Notes: generated by a model from the letters alone, not told the origin. Positions 32,709 to 41,342 are shown, counted from the first letter of the stretch. The stretch: 64,000 nucleotides of DNA from DASRDZ01 sp035569495 (GCA_035569495.1 DATMMX010000012.1:1-64000); one strand, 5' to 3'. Numbers and translations: made by a program.

Positions 32709-33683
32709 TCAGGTGAGCTCGCGAGGAACCACCCCCAGCGACAGCAGCTCGCGGTCGCGCAGCACGCGCAGGGTCAGGGCGCGGCCGATCACGTCGCTGG
32801 CGGTCATCAGGCGCTGCAGGTCACCGGCATCCGCCGTCGCGGCGCCGTCGACCTCGACGATCACGTCGCCCTGGCGCACCCCGCCCACCGCGGCCGGGCT
32901 GTCCGGCACCACCTCGACCACCGCGATGCCCGCCTCGTGCCCGGTCGACTGCACCGCCGACGGCGGCAGAGGACGCCGCTGCCCGGCGACGCCGATGAAC
33001 CCACGGCGGACGCGCCCGTCGTGCATCAGCGCGCCGACGATGCGCAGGGTGACGGCGTTGACCGGCACCGCCAGCCCCAGCCCCCATCCGGCGACGGCGG
33101 TGTTGATGCCAACCACGTCCCCATCTCCGATGGCCAGCGCGCCGCCGGAGTTGCCGGGGTTGAGCGCCGCGTCGGTCTGGATGACGTGCTCGACCAGCCG
33201 GGCGTGCGGCCCGGAGCGGGTGGCGAAGGAGCGGCCGAGGGCGCTGACCACCCCGGCGGTCACCGTGCCGGCCAGGCCCATGGGGTTGCCGATGGCGACG
33301 ACGAGCTGGCCCACCCGCAGGCGGTCGGCGTCGCCGAGGCGGGCGGCGGCCAGGCCGGTGCCGGTGGCGCGGCAGACGGCGAGGTCGGAGAGCGGGTCGC
33401 GGCCGACCACCTCGGTGGGCAGCTCGCGGCCGTCGGGAAGCACGGCGGTCACCGAGCTCGCGCCGTCGACGACGTGCGCCGAGGTGAGCAGGTAGCCGTC
33501 GGGGGTGATCAGCACGCCCGAGCCGCTACCCATGGCGGTGCGGCCGTTGCCGGCGCGGCGAGGGACCTGGAGGGCGACCACCGAAGGGGTGAGCCGCTCG
33601 GCGACCGAGGTCACGGTGCTGGAGTAGGCGTCGAGTGCGGCGGTGTCGTCGCGAGGGGTGCGGGGTTCTGCGGAGATGGCCAT
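32709..33683 (-). CDS. HtrA/DegP-like S1C serine protease with PDZ domain, no signal peptide
   Basis: 324 residues. Trypsin-fold catalytic triad: His in TSAHVVDG (near 70), Asp in DPLSDLAV (near 100), and Ser in the GNSGGAL motif (near 177). One PDZ domain occupies about 225-310 (GIAVVEVVPDSPAAVGGVRQGDVIVEVDG). The N-terminus (MAISAEPRTPRDD) has no signal or transmembrane helix, unlike most HtrA proteins, so it should be cytosolic unless a longer start exists; none is visible. A likely role is proteolysis or chaperoning of damaged proteins. The next gene upstream ends 52 bp before it. Confidence 0.88.
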   Translation of the reverse strand: MAISAEPRTPRDDTAALDAYSSTVTSVAERLTPSVVALQVPRRAGNGRTAMGSGSGVLITPDGYLLTSAHVVDGASSVTAVLPDGRELPTEVVGRDPLSDLAVCRATGTGLAAARLGDADRLRVGQLVVAIGNPMGLAGTVTAGVVSALGRSFATRSGPHARLVEHVIQTDAALNPGNSGGALAIGDGDVVGINTAVAGWGLGLAVPVNAVTLRIVGALMHDGRVRRGFIGVAGQRRPLPPSAVQSTGHEAGIAVVEVVPDSPAAVGGVRQGDVIVEVDGAATADAGDLQRLMTASDVIGRALTLRVLRDRELLSLGVVPRELT

Positions 33684-33735
33684 TGGTGTGCAGGGATTCC
33701 GAAATCGGGTGGGTCGATGTGGTCGTGCGGGCGGT

Positions 33736-34254
33736 TTAGGCGACGCTGGGGTCGGGCCCTTCGGCGCGCACCTTCTCGACGTGGACCAGGGCGTCGCGGA
33801 GCTGCTGGATCCAGTCGCCCTGGTGGCGGCCGACCAGGCGGACGCACCAGGCCAGCGCCTCGCTGCGGCTGCGGGCGACGCCGGCGTCGACCAGGGTGTC
33901 GAGGACGCGGCGGTCGCTCTGGCGCAGGCGGGTCATCACCGGGACGCTGATGGTGGTGAACAGCTCGCGCAGCTCGCCGACCTGGGCGCCCCAGCTCACC
34001 TTCTTGCGCAGGCGGCGCTGGACGTCCTCGGCGATGCGCATGCGGGCCTCGCGGGTCTCCTCGCGAAAGCGCTCGATGCGGGCCCGGCGGGCCGCGGTGG
34101 CGGCGGCGTCGGTGGTGTCCTTGGGGAGTTCCACATCGGGGAGGGTACCCACGATGAGGAGCTCCTCACGATCGACGGTGATCTCGGGGGCGCCGATGAA
34201 CCATCCGTCGGGGAGGCGGCCGGAAAACCAGCCTTGAAGCTCGTCCTCGTTCAT
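33736..34254 (-). CDS. Conserved-looking hypothetical protein, mostly helical
   Basis: 172 residues, soluble. Residues 1-45 are a short mixed region (DGWFIGAPEITVDREELLIVG), then a long charged helix of about 50-85 rich in Arg/Glu (likely coiled coil), then a helical C-terminal domain containing TRLRQSDRRVLDTLVDAGVARSRSEALAWCVR. That segment resembles the ribbon-helix-helix style 'DxLVEAGVARSRSEAIRWL'. A DNA-binding or dimerisation role is possible but unproven. A TTGACT/TGTAAT promoter ends about 10 bp before ATG 34254, so the transcript is leaderless. Confidence 0.66.
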   Translation of the reverse strand: MNEDELQGWFSGRLPDGWFIGAPEITVDREELLIVGTLPDVELPKDTTDAAATAARRARIERFREETREARMRIAEDVQRRLRKKVSWGAQVGELRELFTTISVPVMTRLRQSDRRVLDTLVDAGVARSRSEALAWCVRLVGRHQGDWIQQLRDALVHVEKVRAEGPDPSVA

Positions 34255-34264
34255 GGATTACATG

Positions 34265-34291
34265 ATTACAGGTAATTTGAGTAGGAGTCAA
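34265..34291 (-). promoter_or_regulatory. Leaderless-type promoter for the 34254 gene
   Basis: On the minus strand TTGACT (34291-34286) and TGTAAT (34270-34265) are 15 bp apart, 10 bp before the ATG. The inverted repeat ATTAC-N2-GTAAT overlaps the -10, so repressor control is possible. Confidence 0.45.
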
Positions 34292-34433
34292 ATCGGAGGG
34301 CGCGGCGGCTCCAGCGAGAGGAAAATGGCGCCCACCGGTCCAGGGCTGTGCACCCCAGGCGGCGGGCGCCGTGCATCCCCGCCAGCGGCGGGGGGTGGAC
34401 CGGCGGCGGACCTACGTCAGGAACCGCCGCCGA

Positions 34434-34544
34434 TCACTGCGGGGGGCCTCCCGCGCCGGGGGCCCGCGCCGCGACGGTCACCACCCAGTCGGGGGACGCA
34501 GGTTCGCACCCGTATCCGCCGTCGTGACCAAGCTGGCAGCCCAT
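34434..34544 (-). CDS. Possible 36-residue peptide driven by a strong promoter
   Basis: Starts MGCQLGHDGGYGCEP, with two Cys 11 residues apart, and ends TGA at 34434. The ATG follows a purine-rich ribosome site (AAGGAAGGGAAGG), and a near-consensus promoter lies about 40 nt further upstream. It resembles nothing I recognise. It could be a short secreted or leader peptide, or an untranslated part of an RNA. GC-rich hairpins (GGCGGCGG/CCGCCGCC) follow before the next gene at 34254. Confidence 0.42.
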   Translation of the reverse strand: MGCQLGHDGGYGCEPASPDWVVTVAARAPGAGGPPQ

Positions 34545-34590
34545 CCTTCCCTTCCTTCCCAAGCGCGTGACTGGGAACGCGTCGGACGGC

Positions 34591-34619
34591 ACAGTACACA
34601 GCCGATTTCTGTTTGTCAA
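34591..34619 (-). promoter_or_regulatory. Strong sigma-70-type promoter with operator-like palindrome
   Basis: TTGACA (34619-34614) and TACTGT (34596-34591) are exactly 17 bp apart. The palindrome TTTGT-CA-ACAAA (34612-34623) overlaps the -35. Predicted start near 34584. It directs the 36-codon ORF and perhaps read-through to 33736. Confidence 0.65.
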
Positions 34620-34671
34620 CAAATGACGTTTCCCTTAGTGCATAACCAAATACGGCTGCACATCGGGACCC

Positions 34672-34689
34672 CGAGCAGGTGCCTGCTCG
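34672..34689. repeat. Inverted repeat after the GH57 gene
   Basis: CGAGCAGG-TG-CCTGCTCG is a perfect 8+8 inverted repeat, 17 bp beyond the GH57 stop. No T-run follows, so it is either a weak terminator or a protein-binding site. Confidence 0.4.
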
Positions 34690-34705
34690 CACGACTCCGG
34701 CGCCG

Positions 34706-36829
34706 CTATTCGGGCGGAGGAACCGTCAACGTCAGTGTCCCGCTCGACGGCACGCACTCGCGCCCGCGCCCCTCCTCGTCCAGCACCACGCGCAGATTCA
34801 GCTCGTCGCCCGCGGCCGCATCGACCGCCGCCAGCGGCACGCTCAGCTCCAACGCGGGCGCCTCCCCCACGACCGGCGCGTCCCCACCCGCGCCGTCCAC
34901 GCGCGCGACGTACCCGCCCGCGGCGTCGCGCTCGACCACCACCCGCGCGACGGGCGGCGCGCCGCTCTCGGCACGCCCGTCCGCGCCCGCCCGTGTCACC
35001 CACACGTCCACCTCGGCGCGGCTGAACCGCGGCGCCTCGTCGCCGAAGCGCAGCGCCAGCCGCGAGGCGTTCACCCCGTAGCGCACAGTCCGGACGCTGC
35101 TCGACGGCGGATGCATCGTCCCCATCGCGGTGCCCACCTCCGCCAGGCCGGCCGCCTCCCACTCCGCATCATCACCGGCGCCGGGCCGCGGCGAGATCGG
35201 TCGCAGCGGCGGGCGCGACCGCGGGGCCGGCGCGCCGCCGAGGATGGGCTCGTCGACCTCCGGCGGCACCTCGCGGCCGATCAGCTCGTAGACGTTGCGC
35301 AGGTGGAGGCGGTAGAGCGCGTCCCAGGCGGCATCGATCCCCGAGTCGTGGTGCTGCCCGAACCACCAGAACCAGTCGCTGCCCTCGGCGATGAGCAGCT
35401 CGCGATAGGCCTGCGGGTGGCGGTGCGCGCCGCCCGCGGTCTCCAGCGCGTCGCGCGCGGTGGCCAGCAGGTCCCAGGCGCGGGAGTGCTGGGGATCGCC
35501 GATCCAGGTGGTGAAGGCGGCCTCGATCCACGAGCCGCTCCAGAGCTGGGGCAGCGGGCGCACGGTGTCGGGGTTGGCGTCGAGGAAGGCGCCGACGTGG
35601 GTGGTGCGCAGCCGTCCGTTGCTGGTGAGGCGGGCGTACAGGGCGTCGAGGAAGAGGTCGCCGTCCTCCTCGTAGTGCTCCCAGCAGTTTTCGCCATCCA
35701 AGGCCAGAACAACCAGCCAGGTGCAGTCCTCGGGCTGCTGCGACTGCACGTACTCGAGGCGCCAGACCAGATCGTCGACGGCGTCCGCGGTGGGCATGCC
35801 GCCGTAGACGAAGCCGATGCGGTTGCTGAGCTCGGCGTCGCGGAACACCATGGTCAGCCCCGAGCGGTCGCGCCAGGGGCTGTAGAGCAGCGTCGAGGCG
35901 TCGGCGTCGCCGCGCACCGGCAGCTGCAGGGAGCGCTGCAGGACGTGCTCGTCACTGATCGCCCAGCGCAGCCCCGAGGCGCTGATCAGCGTGGCCGCGT
36001 CGGGGCTGACCGCGCACTCCGAGGGCCACATCCCCTGCGGCCGCACCCCGACGTGCGCCGCGAACGTCTGCAGGCCGACGCGGATCTGCTCGACGGCGTC
36101 GTCGCGGCGGTGCATGGGGCGCGAGGGCAGGGGCAGGTCGGGCACGGCGACGCGGGCGCTGGCGGGGTCGATGAGCAGCGGCAGGATGGGGTGGTAGGCG
36201 GGCGAGGTCATCGCCTCCACCTGCCCCGAGGCGACCGCGTCGCGGTAGAGCGGGATCACCTGGCGGAGCAGGTCCATCTGGCGCGCGTCGATCACCTGCT
36301 TGTCCTGCTCGGCGAAACCGCGGCCCCGCTGCGCCAGGCGGAGCAGCTCGGGGTCGGCGGCGATGTCCTCGGGGTCGATCCAGGCGAGCAGCCACCACGC
36401 CTGCAGGTCGCGCAGGTCGTCGAGGCTCAGGCTGTCGGCGATGGCGTCCGGGTCGCCGTGGCGCAGGGTGTCGAGCAGCGCCAGCAGCGGTGCGAACAGG
36501 CGCACCTTGTAGGGAAAGCCCGTGCCGCGGGTCAGGCCGACGAGGAAGCGGCGGTCCTCGCGTGTGAGGTCCGCGGCGGGGCGCAGGCACAGCTCGCGAT
36601 GCGGGTCGTGGCCGTCGCCCTGCGCGTAGGCGTCGAGCTGCTCGAACAGCGAGGGAACGTAGTTGATGGTGATGCACAGGCCGGCATGGCGCGTCGCCAG
36701 GCGGGTCATGCGGCCGTAGTCCTTGCTGGCGCGAAGCCGTGCCCAGGGCAGCATGAACCGGCCGCTGCGGTCGTCGCGGTAGTACGGCTGGTGCATGTGC
36801 CAGACAAGCGCGACGTGCAGGGGCTGCAT
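34706..36829 (-). CDS. Glycoside hydrolase family 57 protein
   Basis: 707 residues. GH57 motifs: HMHQPYY at residues 11-17, the nucleophile motif GMWPSECAV (Glu) near 280, and the acid motif ALDGENCWEHYEEDG (Asp) near 380, all intact. Residues about 540-705 form a C-terminal beta-rich domain absent from the catalytic core. No signal peptide, so cytosolic action on alpha-glucans (amylase or branching-type activity) is expected; the substrate is not certain. It is monocistronic or leads a unit on the minus strand, with the DUF3761 gene just upstream on the same strand. Confidence 0.87.
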   Translation of the reverse strand: MQPLHVALVWHMHQPYYRDDRSGRFMLPWARLRASKDYGRMTRLATRHAGLCITINYVPSLFEQLDAYAQGDGHDPHRELCLRPAADLTREDRRFLVGLTRGTGFPYKVRLFAPLLALLDTLRHGDPDAIADSLSLDDLRDLQAWWLLAWIDPEDIAADPELLRLAQRGRGFAEQDKQVIDARQMDLLRQVIPLYRDAVASGQVEAMTSPAYHPILPLLIDPASARVAVPDLPLPSRPMHRRDDAVEQIRVGLQTFAAHVGVRPQGMWPSECAVSPDAATLISASGLRWAISDEHVLQRSLQLPVRGDADASTLLYSPWRDRSGLTMVFRDAELSNRIGFVYGGMPTADAVDDLVWRLEYVQSQQPEDCTWLVVLALDGENCWEHYEEDGDLFLDALYARLTSNGRLRTTHVGAFLDANPDTVRPLPQLWSGSWIEAAFTTWIGDPQHSRAWDLLATARDALETAGGAHRHPQAYRELLIAEGSDWFWWFGQHHDSGIDAAWDALYRLHLRNVYELIGREVPPEVDEPILGGAPAPRSRPPLRPISPRPGAGDDAEWEAAGLAEVGTAMGTMHPPSSSVRTVRYGVNASRLALRFGDEAPRFSRAEVDVWVTRAGADGRAESGAPPVARVVVERDAAGGYVARVDGAGGDAPVVGEAPALELSVPLAAVDAAAGDELNLRVVLDEEGRGRECVPSSGTLTLTVPPPE

Positions 36830-36871
36830 CCGAGCGATGCTACTTCACGGGACCGCGCCCGCCCGCGCGGG

Positions 36872-37678
36872 TCAGGGCTGGTACAGCGGTTGCCTGTTGC
36901 CGCCGTGGTACGAGCAGGACCCGGAGATGCCGCCGGACTTGCTGAACATCCCGTCGGTGCACTGCATCACGTAGCCGTGGCCGTTGGGGAAGTTGGCGAT
37001 GCAGGAGAAGTACGAGCAGAAGCCGCCCGGGGGACTGTAGATGTAGCTGCCGGTGCCGCAGAAGTTGTAGCCCCAGGGATTGCTCGGCGCGCCGCAGGTG
37101 TCCACCGGCGGGGGAGCCGGAGGCGGCGTCACCGGAACGGGAGCCAGGGTGGGCACGGGCACGGGCTTCAGCGTGGGCAGAGGCGTCGGGACGGGCGTCG
37201 GCAGCGGAGTCGGCGCGGGCGTCGCGGTCGGCGTGGGCGCGGGCGTCGCGATCGGCGTGGGCGCGGGCGCCGGCGTCGCGGTGGGCGCAGGCGTGGTCGT
37301 GGCCACCGCCACCGGGCGCGGCACGGCAGTGGCGCTCGCGGTCGGCACCGCAGGCGGCGACGGCACCGACGCCGTGGGCGGGTGGGTCCCCCCGCCCGCC
37401 GCCACGACGAGCCCGAACGCCGCGCCTGGCACAGCGCCGAGATACACCAGCAGCAGCGCCGCGAACGCCCCCGCCCCACGGCGCGCGTTCATCCCCGGCA
37501 GGAATCGCCACACCCGCCAGGCCCGCACCCGCGCTCCCGCGCCGCCGGGGCTGCGCACCACCAGCACCGCCAGCACCACCGAGGCCGGCACCAGCGCGAC
37601 GGCGGCGACCACCAGCAGAGCGAAGGCGATCGACACCGCCAGCAGGATCAGAGCTGCCCGCACCAGCCACGCGACCAT
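36872..37678 (-). CDS. Membrane-anchored Pro/Thr-repeat protein with C-terminal DUF3761-like domain
   Basis: 268 residues. ATG 37678 is chosen because GAGGTG lies 6 nt upstream; the ATG at 37693 has none. Two hydrophobic helices are near 1-30 and 60-85. The region of about 95-190 is a Pro/Thr/Ala repeat (TPTATPAPTP-type) encoded by a visibly repetitive GTCGGCGTGG tract. The last 70 residues hold eight Cys and the DUF3761 signature CTDGMFSKSGGISGSCSYHGG. The domain should be exposed outside the cell. Function unknown; small Cys-rich domains of this type are often surface or secreted proteins. Confidence 0.75.
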   Translation of the reverse strand: MVAWLVRAALILLAVSIAFALLVVAAVALVPASVVLAVLVVRSPGGAGARVRAWRVWRFLPGMNARRGAGAFAALLLVYLGAVPGAAFGLVVAAGGGTHPPTASVPSPPAVPTASATAVPRPVAVATTTPAPTATPAPAPTPIATPAPTPTATPAPTPLPTPVPTPLPTLKPVPVPTLAPVPVTPPPAPPPVDTCGAPSNPWGYNFCGTGSYIYSPPGGFCSYFSCIANFPNGHGYVMQCTDGMFSKSGGISGSCSYHGGNRQPLYQP

Positions 37679-37767
37679 GTCACACCTCGCCATCAACAAT
37701 CCGCAGAGCGCGCAGCCTAGGCGACGCCGCCCGCCAACAGCCCACCGATTTGCAACCTTGCCCAATT

Positions 37768-37786
37768 GTTCACAGCGGGTTCACAG
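37768..37786 (+). promoter_or_regulatory. 11-nt direct repeat GTTCACAG, probable response-regulator box
   Basis: GTTCACAG occurs at 37768-37775 and 37779-37786, offset by exactly 11 nt, 24 bp before the response-regulator ATG. Tandem 11-nt half-sites are how OmpR/PhoB-family dimers bind DNA, and GTTCAC resembles the actinomycete PHO-box core. Autoregulation by the adjacent regulator is inferred. Confidence 0.55.
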
Positions 37787-37809
37787 GGAATGAGCTGTAG
37801 TCTGCCGCC

Positions 37810-38475
37810 ATGCGACTACTGGTGGTCGAGGACGAGCCCGCCATCGCCGAAGCCCTGGCCAGAACCCTGCGCCGCAACGGCTACGCGGTGGACGTCGCCG
37901 CCAACGGCCACGAGGCGCTCGACAGCGCCGCCGCCACCGACTACGACGCCGTGCTGCTCGACCTCAACCTGCCCGGCGTCGACGGCATGGCGGTGTGCCG
38001 CGAGATCCGCACCGCGCAGCCGCAGTGCTACATCCTCATGGTCACCGCGCGCACCTCGGTGGACGACCGCATCGCCGGCCTCGACGCCGGCGCCGATGAC
38101 TACCTGACCAAGCCGTTCGACCTGCAGGAGCTGCAGGCGCGGCTGCGCGCGGTGTTCCGCCGCGACCGGGTGGCGCGCCAGCCGGTGCTCGAGCACGGCC
38201 AGCTCCTGCTCGACCCGGCGACGCAGCGGGTCACCCGGGTGGGCGTAGACATCACGCTGAACCGCAAGGAGTACGGCGTCCTCGAATACCTGATGCGCCA
38301 TCCCGACAAGATCGTGTCGCAGGAGGAGCTCCTGGACCACGTCTGGGACAGCGAGGCCGACCCGTTCACCAACACGGTGCGCGTGCACATCATGAAGCTG
38401 CGCCGCAAGATCAACGACGGCTTCGAGGGCCCCACCTACATCCAGACCGTGGTCGGACGTGGCTACCGCCTCTGA
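37810..38475 (+). CDS. OmpR-family response regulator
   Basis: 221 residues. Receiver domain 1-115 with the acidic pocket Glu-Asp near 8-9, the phosphorylated Asp near 51 (VLLDLNLPG), Thr in VTARTS and Lys in TKPFD near 100. The winged-helix DNA-binding domain covers about 125-221 (LTLNRKEYGVLEYLMRHPD...VHIMKLRRKI...VVGRGYRL). All catalytic residues present. It overlaps the histidine kinase start by 17 bp. An 11-nt repeated box precedes it. Nearby phosphoesterase genes hint at, but do not prove, a phosphate-responsive role. Confidence 0.94.
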   Translation: MRLLVVEDEPAIAEALARTLRRNGYAVDVAANGHEALDSAAATDYDAVLLDLNLPGVDGMAVCREIRTAQPQCYILMVTARTSVDDRIAGLDAGADDYLTKPFDLQELQARLRAVFRRDRVARQPVLEHGQLLLDPATQRVTRVGVDITLNRKEYGVLEYLMRHPDKIVSQEELLDHVWDSEADPFTNTVRVHIMKLRRKINDGFEGPTYIQTVVGRGYRL

Positions 38476-39667
38476 CACGTCGCGCCCGCGCCGTTCGCGC
38501 TGGCGCCTGCCGCACATCGGACGCACCCGCTCGCTGGGCGTGCGGCTGACCATCTACTACGTCATCCTGCTCGCCGGATCGGCGGCCGCGCTGCTCATCT
38601 TCGTCAACGCGGCGGCGCACTTCACCACCGTGCCGGTCACCATCCAGATCCCCTCGCCTGCGGGCGGCTTCAGCATCACCCAGCGCACCATCGACCTGGC
38701 CGAGGAGCAGGCGCGCACCGAGACGCTCTCGCGCCTGCGCTACTTCTCCATCCTCGGCTTCCTCGCCCTGGTGCTCGGCGGCGTGGCCATCGGCTCGTAC
38801 GCCGCGGAGCGCGCCCTGCGCCCGATCAGCCAGATGGCCGCGGTGGCGCGACGCATCGGCTCGCACAACCTCAAGGAGCGCATCGCCCTGCAGGGTGGCG
38901 ACGACGAGCTCAAGCAGCTCGCCGACTCCTTCGACGAGATGGTCGAGCGCCTCGACCAGGCCTTCAACCAGCAGCGCCAGTTCGTCGCCGACGCGTCCCA
39001 CGAGCTGCGCACCCCGCTGACCGCGCTGCAGCTCACCATCGACGGCATCCGCAGCGACCCCGGCGCCACCGAGGAGGACTACCGCCAGGTGGCCGCGTCG
39101 GCCGCCGAGGCGACGGCGCGGATGCGCCGCCTGGTCGAGGACATGCTCGCCCTCGCCGAGCGCGACCAGCCGCCGCCGCACGGGCGGGTGGCGCTGTCGT
39201 CGCTGGCGGAGTCGGTCGCCGACGAGATGGAGCCGCTGGCGGCGCTGCGCGGCATCACGGTGACCAGCACGGTGCCGAGCAACGCCATCGCCATCGGCGA
39301 CCAGCTCTCGCTGCGCCGCGCCCTGACCAACCTGGTGGAGAACGCCATCCGCTACAACCGCGACGGCGGCCGGGTGGCCATCGAGGGCGCCGACGCGCCG
39401 CTGGGCCACGTCGCCGTGGCGGTGCGGGACGACGGCATCGGCATCCCGCCCGAGGCGCTCGCCCACGTCTTCGACCGCTTCTACCGCGTCGACCGGGGCC
39501 GCTCCCGGGCCGAGGGGGGCAGCGGGCTGGGGCTGAGCATCGTCGCCAAGATCGCCAGGGAGCACGGCGGCCGGGTCGACGTCGAATCCGAGGCCGACCA
39601 CGGCTCACGCTTCGTGGTCACCCTGCGCGCCCCCGCCACATCCGGTGAAACCCTAACCAACCCTTAA
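38459..39667 (+). CDS. Membrane sensor histidine kinase
   Basis: 402 residues. TM1 near 22-45, a short extracellular loop of about 45 residues, TM2 near 92-112, HAMP near 115-170, HisKA with the phosphorylated His in ASHELRTPL near 180, and HATPase with the N box NLVENAIRYN, DDGIGIP and GSGLGLSIV. The GTG start sits inside the response-regulator gene. The small sensor loop suggests the stimulus is sensed in or close to the membrane. Partner of the response regulator at 37810. Confidence 0.94.
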   Translation: MATASDTSRPRRSRWRLPHIGRTRSLGVRLTIYYVILLAGSAAALLIFVNAAAHFTTVPVTIQIPSPAGGFSITQRTIDLAEEQARTETLSRLRYFSILGFLALVLGGVAIGSYAAERALRPISQMAAVARRIGSHNLKERIALQGGDDELKQLADSFDEMVERLDQAFNQQRQFVADASHELRTPLTALQLTIDGIRSDPGATEEDYRQVAASAAEATARMRRLVEDMLALAERDQPPPHGRVALSSLAESVADEMEPLAALRGITVTSTVPSNAIAIGDQLSLRRALTNLVENAIRYNRDGGRVAIEGADAPLGHVAVAVRDDGIGIPPEALAHVFDRFYRVDRGRSRAEGGSGLGLSIVAKIAREHGGRVDVESEADHGSRFVVTLRAPATSGETLTNP

Positions 39668-39668
39668 C
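39652..39668. promoter_or_regulatory. 11-nt direct repeat before the three-helix protein gene
   Basis: CCTAAC (39652-39657) and CTTAAC (39663-39668) are offset by 11 nt. The reverse complement, GTTAAG-N5-GTTAGG, resembles the pair at 41343-41359 between the phosphoesterases. Possible site of an OmpR-type regulator. Confidence 0.38.
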
Positions 39669-39716
39669 AGGATTCGGACACGGGCTGCCCAGGCCGCTTG
39701 CTAGTGTGCAGCCTGC

Positions 39717-39968
39717 ATGTCCAGCACCGCAGGACCCGACCGGTCCACCGTGGCGGAGCTACCCGAGGCGCTCCGCCACGTTCCCGCCGTGCTCCTCGCC
39801 GAGTTCCCCGAGAGGGTGAGCCCGAGCGACGTCGAGCGCACCGTCGCCGAGACCTATGCGGAGCTGGCCTCGTCTGCGCGCATCGCCGCCTTCCTGCCCA
39901 TCCTCACCGAGAAGGTCGCCCGTGACCGTCTCACGGGGCGGCGGGCGGCCCGCACGGTCGCGGCCTAG
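39717..39968 (+). CDS. Small three-helix-bundle protein
   Basis: 83 residues, all helical: HVPAVLLAEFPERVSPSDVERTVAETYAELASSARIAAFLPILTEKVARDRL. This pattern matches the three-helix dimerisation domain found at the N-terminus of some actinomycete tyrosine phosphatases and as a separate protein. A TAGTGT -10-like hexamer lies 10 nt before the ATG, so the transcript is probably leaderless. It is convergent with the phosphoesterase gene, overlapping by 4 bp. A regulatory adaptor role is possible. Confidence 0.7.
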   Translation: MSSTAGPDRSTVAELPEALRHVPAVLLAEFPERVSPSDVERTVAETYAELASSARIAAFLPILTEKVARDRLTGRRAARTVAA

Positions 39969-41242
39969 GCCGGTCCCGTCCGGCGGCGGCGCAGCCCGCG
40001 GGCGGCGGGGACACCGAGCAGGAGTGCGAGCGCGGCCGCGCCCAGCACGCCCGCGCTGCCCGGGCCGGAGGTGTCGGGCAGGCCGATCGCCGCCGGTGCC
40101 ACGGCGCCGCCTGAGGGCGTCGGGCTCGGTGAGGCGGGTGAGGAGCCGCCCGAGCTGGCGGCGTCGAGGGGATGGGCGGCGCTCCAGATCCCGGTGATCG
40201 GCGTCGCCGAGGCGGCGTTGCCGAGGTGGGTGCTGATGCCGAGCATGTCCTCGGTAGTGCGCAGCAGCGAGGCGTGGTCGTACTTGGTCTGCGTCGAGCC
40301 GTTGGCCACCGGGGCGCCGAGGACGAGCATGCCGACCTGGCCGCCAAAGCCGCTCACGCCGCCAGGCCCGCCCGTGCAGCAGCCGGAGGTATCGCTGCTG
40401 CCGCCCTCGTCGAAGGTGATGAACATCACGCCGTCGTGGGCGCGGAGGTAGGCCAGCAGGGTGGGCAACGTGCGCTGCAGGAAGGCGTCGGCGCTGCTCA
40501 GGCCGCCGGGGCCCTTGTTGCCGGAGCAGGGGGCGTCGTGGCCGTCGTTGCAGGTGTCCGGGGTGATGAACGAGTAGCTGGGCAGCCGGTCCGCGGCGAG
40601 GTCGCCGGACAGGTCGGTGAAGGGGCGCAGGCGGGCGCGGCAGCGGGAGGGGTCGTCGATGATGTTCGAGTAGTAGAGGAAGGGGACGTGGCGGTCAGCG
40701 TAGTCGGGCCCCGCCCCGGTGTTGGTGGGAGTCGCGCCGTTGCCCTGGAAGGGGTCCGGGCTCGCGGTCTGCGAGTAGTCGGCGTGCACGCACGGCTGGG
40801 TGGTGCCGTCGGCGTACTGCCTCCAGCTCAGCCCGGCGGATTCGATCTGGTCGGCGATGCTGCCGCCGCTGACCGTCGCCGCGGCGCTGACGTCCTGGCT
40901 GCAGGTGTAGAGGTTGATGCCCAGGCAGTCGGAGTAGGTGGGGGCGATCTGGGCGCCGGCCAGGCCGCTGGTCATGGCGATGTAGTTGTCCAGGCTGACG
41001 TGGCCGGTGCCGTAGTAGTTGGGCACGAAGGCGCCCTGGGCGACCAGGCCGTTCAGGTACTTGGCCGGGCTGGCGGCCGACCAGGTGGTGGCGAAGCTCT
41101 CGTTCTCCAGCACCAGGACGACGACGTGCTGGACGGCCGGAACCCCCTCCAGGGACGGCGAGGTGGCCGCGGTGGCGGTGGGCGCGAGTGGAATGGTGGC
41201 CACCGCGGCGAACGCGGCGGCGAGCACAGCGCGAGTGCGCAT
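39965..41242 (-). CDS. Secreted PF04185 phosphoesterase with LPDTS-type C-terminal anchor
   Basis: 425 residues. A signal peptide (AAAFAAVATIPLAPTATA) is followed by the phosphoesterase core with LENESFATTW near residue 45 and FITFDEGGSSD near 275, where metal-binding Glu and Asp lie. The C-terminal tail has a Ser/Pro linker, LPDTS, a hydrophobic helix and LRRRRTGPA, which has the layout of a sortase signal with a variant motif (LPDTSG rather than LPXTG). Acid phosphatase or phospholipase C-like activity is likely. It is divergent from the Tat phosphoesterase. Confidence 0.84.
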   Translation of the reverse strand: MRTRAVLAAAFAAVATIPLAPTATAATSPSLEGVPAVQHVVVLVLENESFATTWSAASPAKYLNGLVAQGAFVPNYYGTGHVSLDNYIAMTSGLAGAQIAPTYSDCLGINLYTCSQDVSAAATVSGGSIADQIESAGLSWRQYADGTTQPCVHADYSQTASPDPFQGNGATPTNTGAGPDYADRHVPFLYYSNIIDDPSRCRARLRPFTDLSGDLAADRLPSYSFITPDTCNDGHDAPCSGNKGPGGLSSADAFLQRTLPTLLAYLRAHDGVMFITFDEGGSSDTSGCCTGGPGGVSGFGGQVGMLVLGAPVANGSTQTKYDHASLLRTTEDMLGISTHLGNAASATPITGIWSAAHPLDAASSGGSSPASPSPTPSGGAVAPAAIGLPDTSGPGSAGVLGAAALALLLGVPAARGLRRRRTGPA

Positions 41243-41342
41243 GCGGCGAGGACCTCCCTTGGCTGTGTGCCCTGCAATGGTGCCAGGATGGGCGTTAAGG
41301 AGGCGTGATGGAGGGCGGCCGCCGCCCGGAGGGCGGGCGGGG

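Noticed and set aside
37140..37300. Short tandem-like GTCGGCGTGG repeats
   Set aside because: They encode the Pro/Thr/Ala repeat of the DUF3761-like protein and are explained by low-complexity coding.
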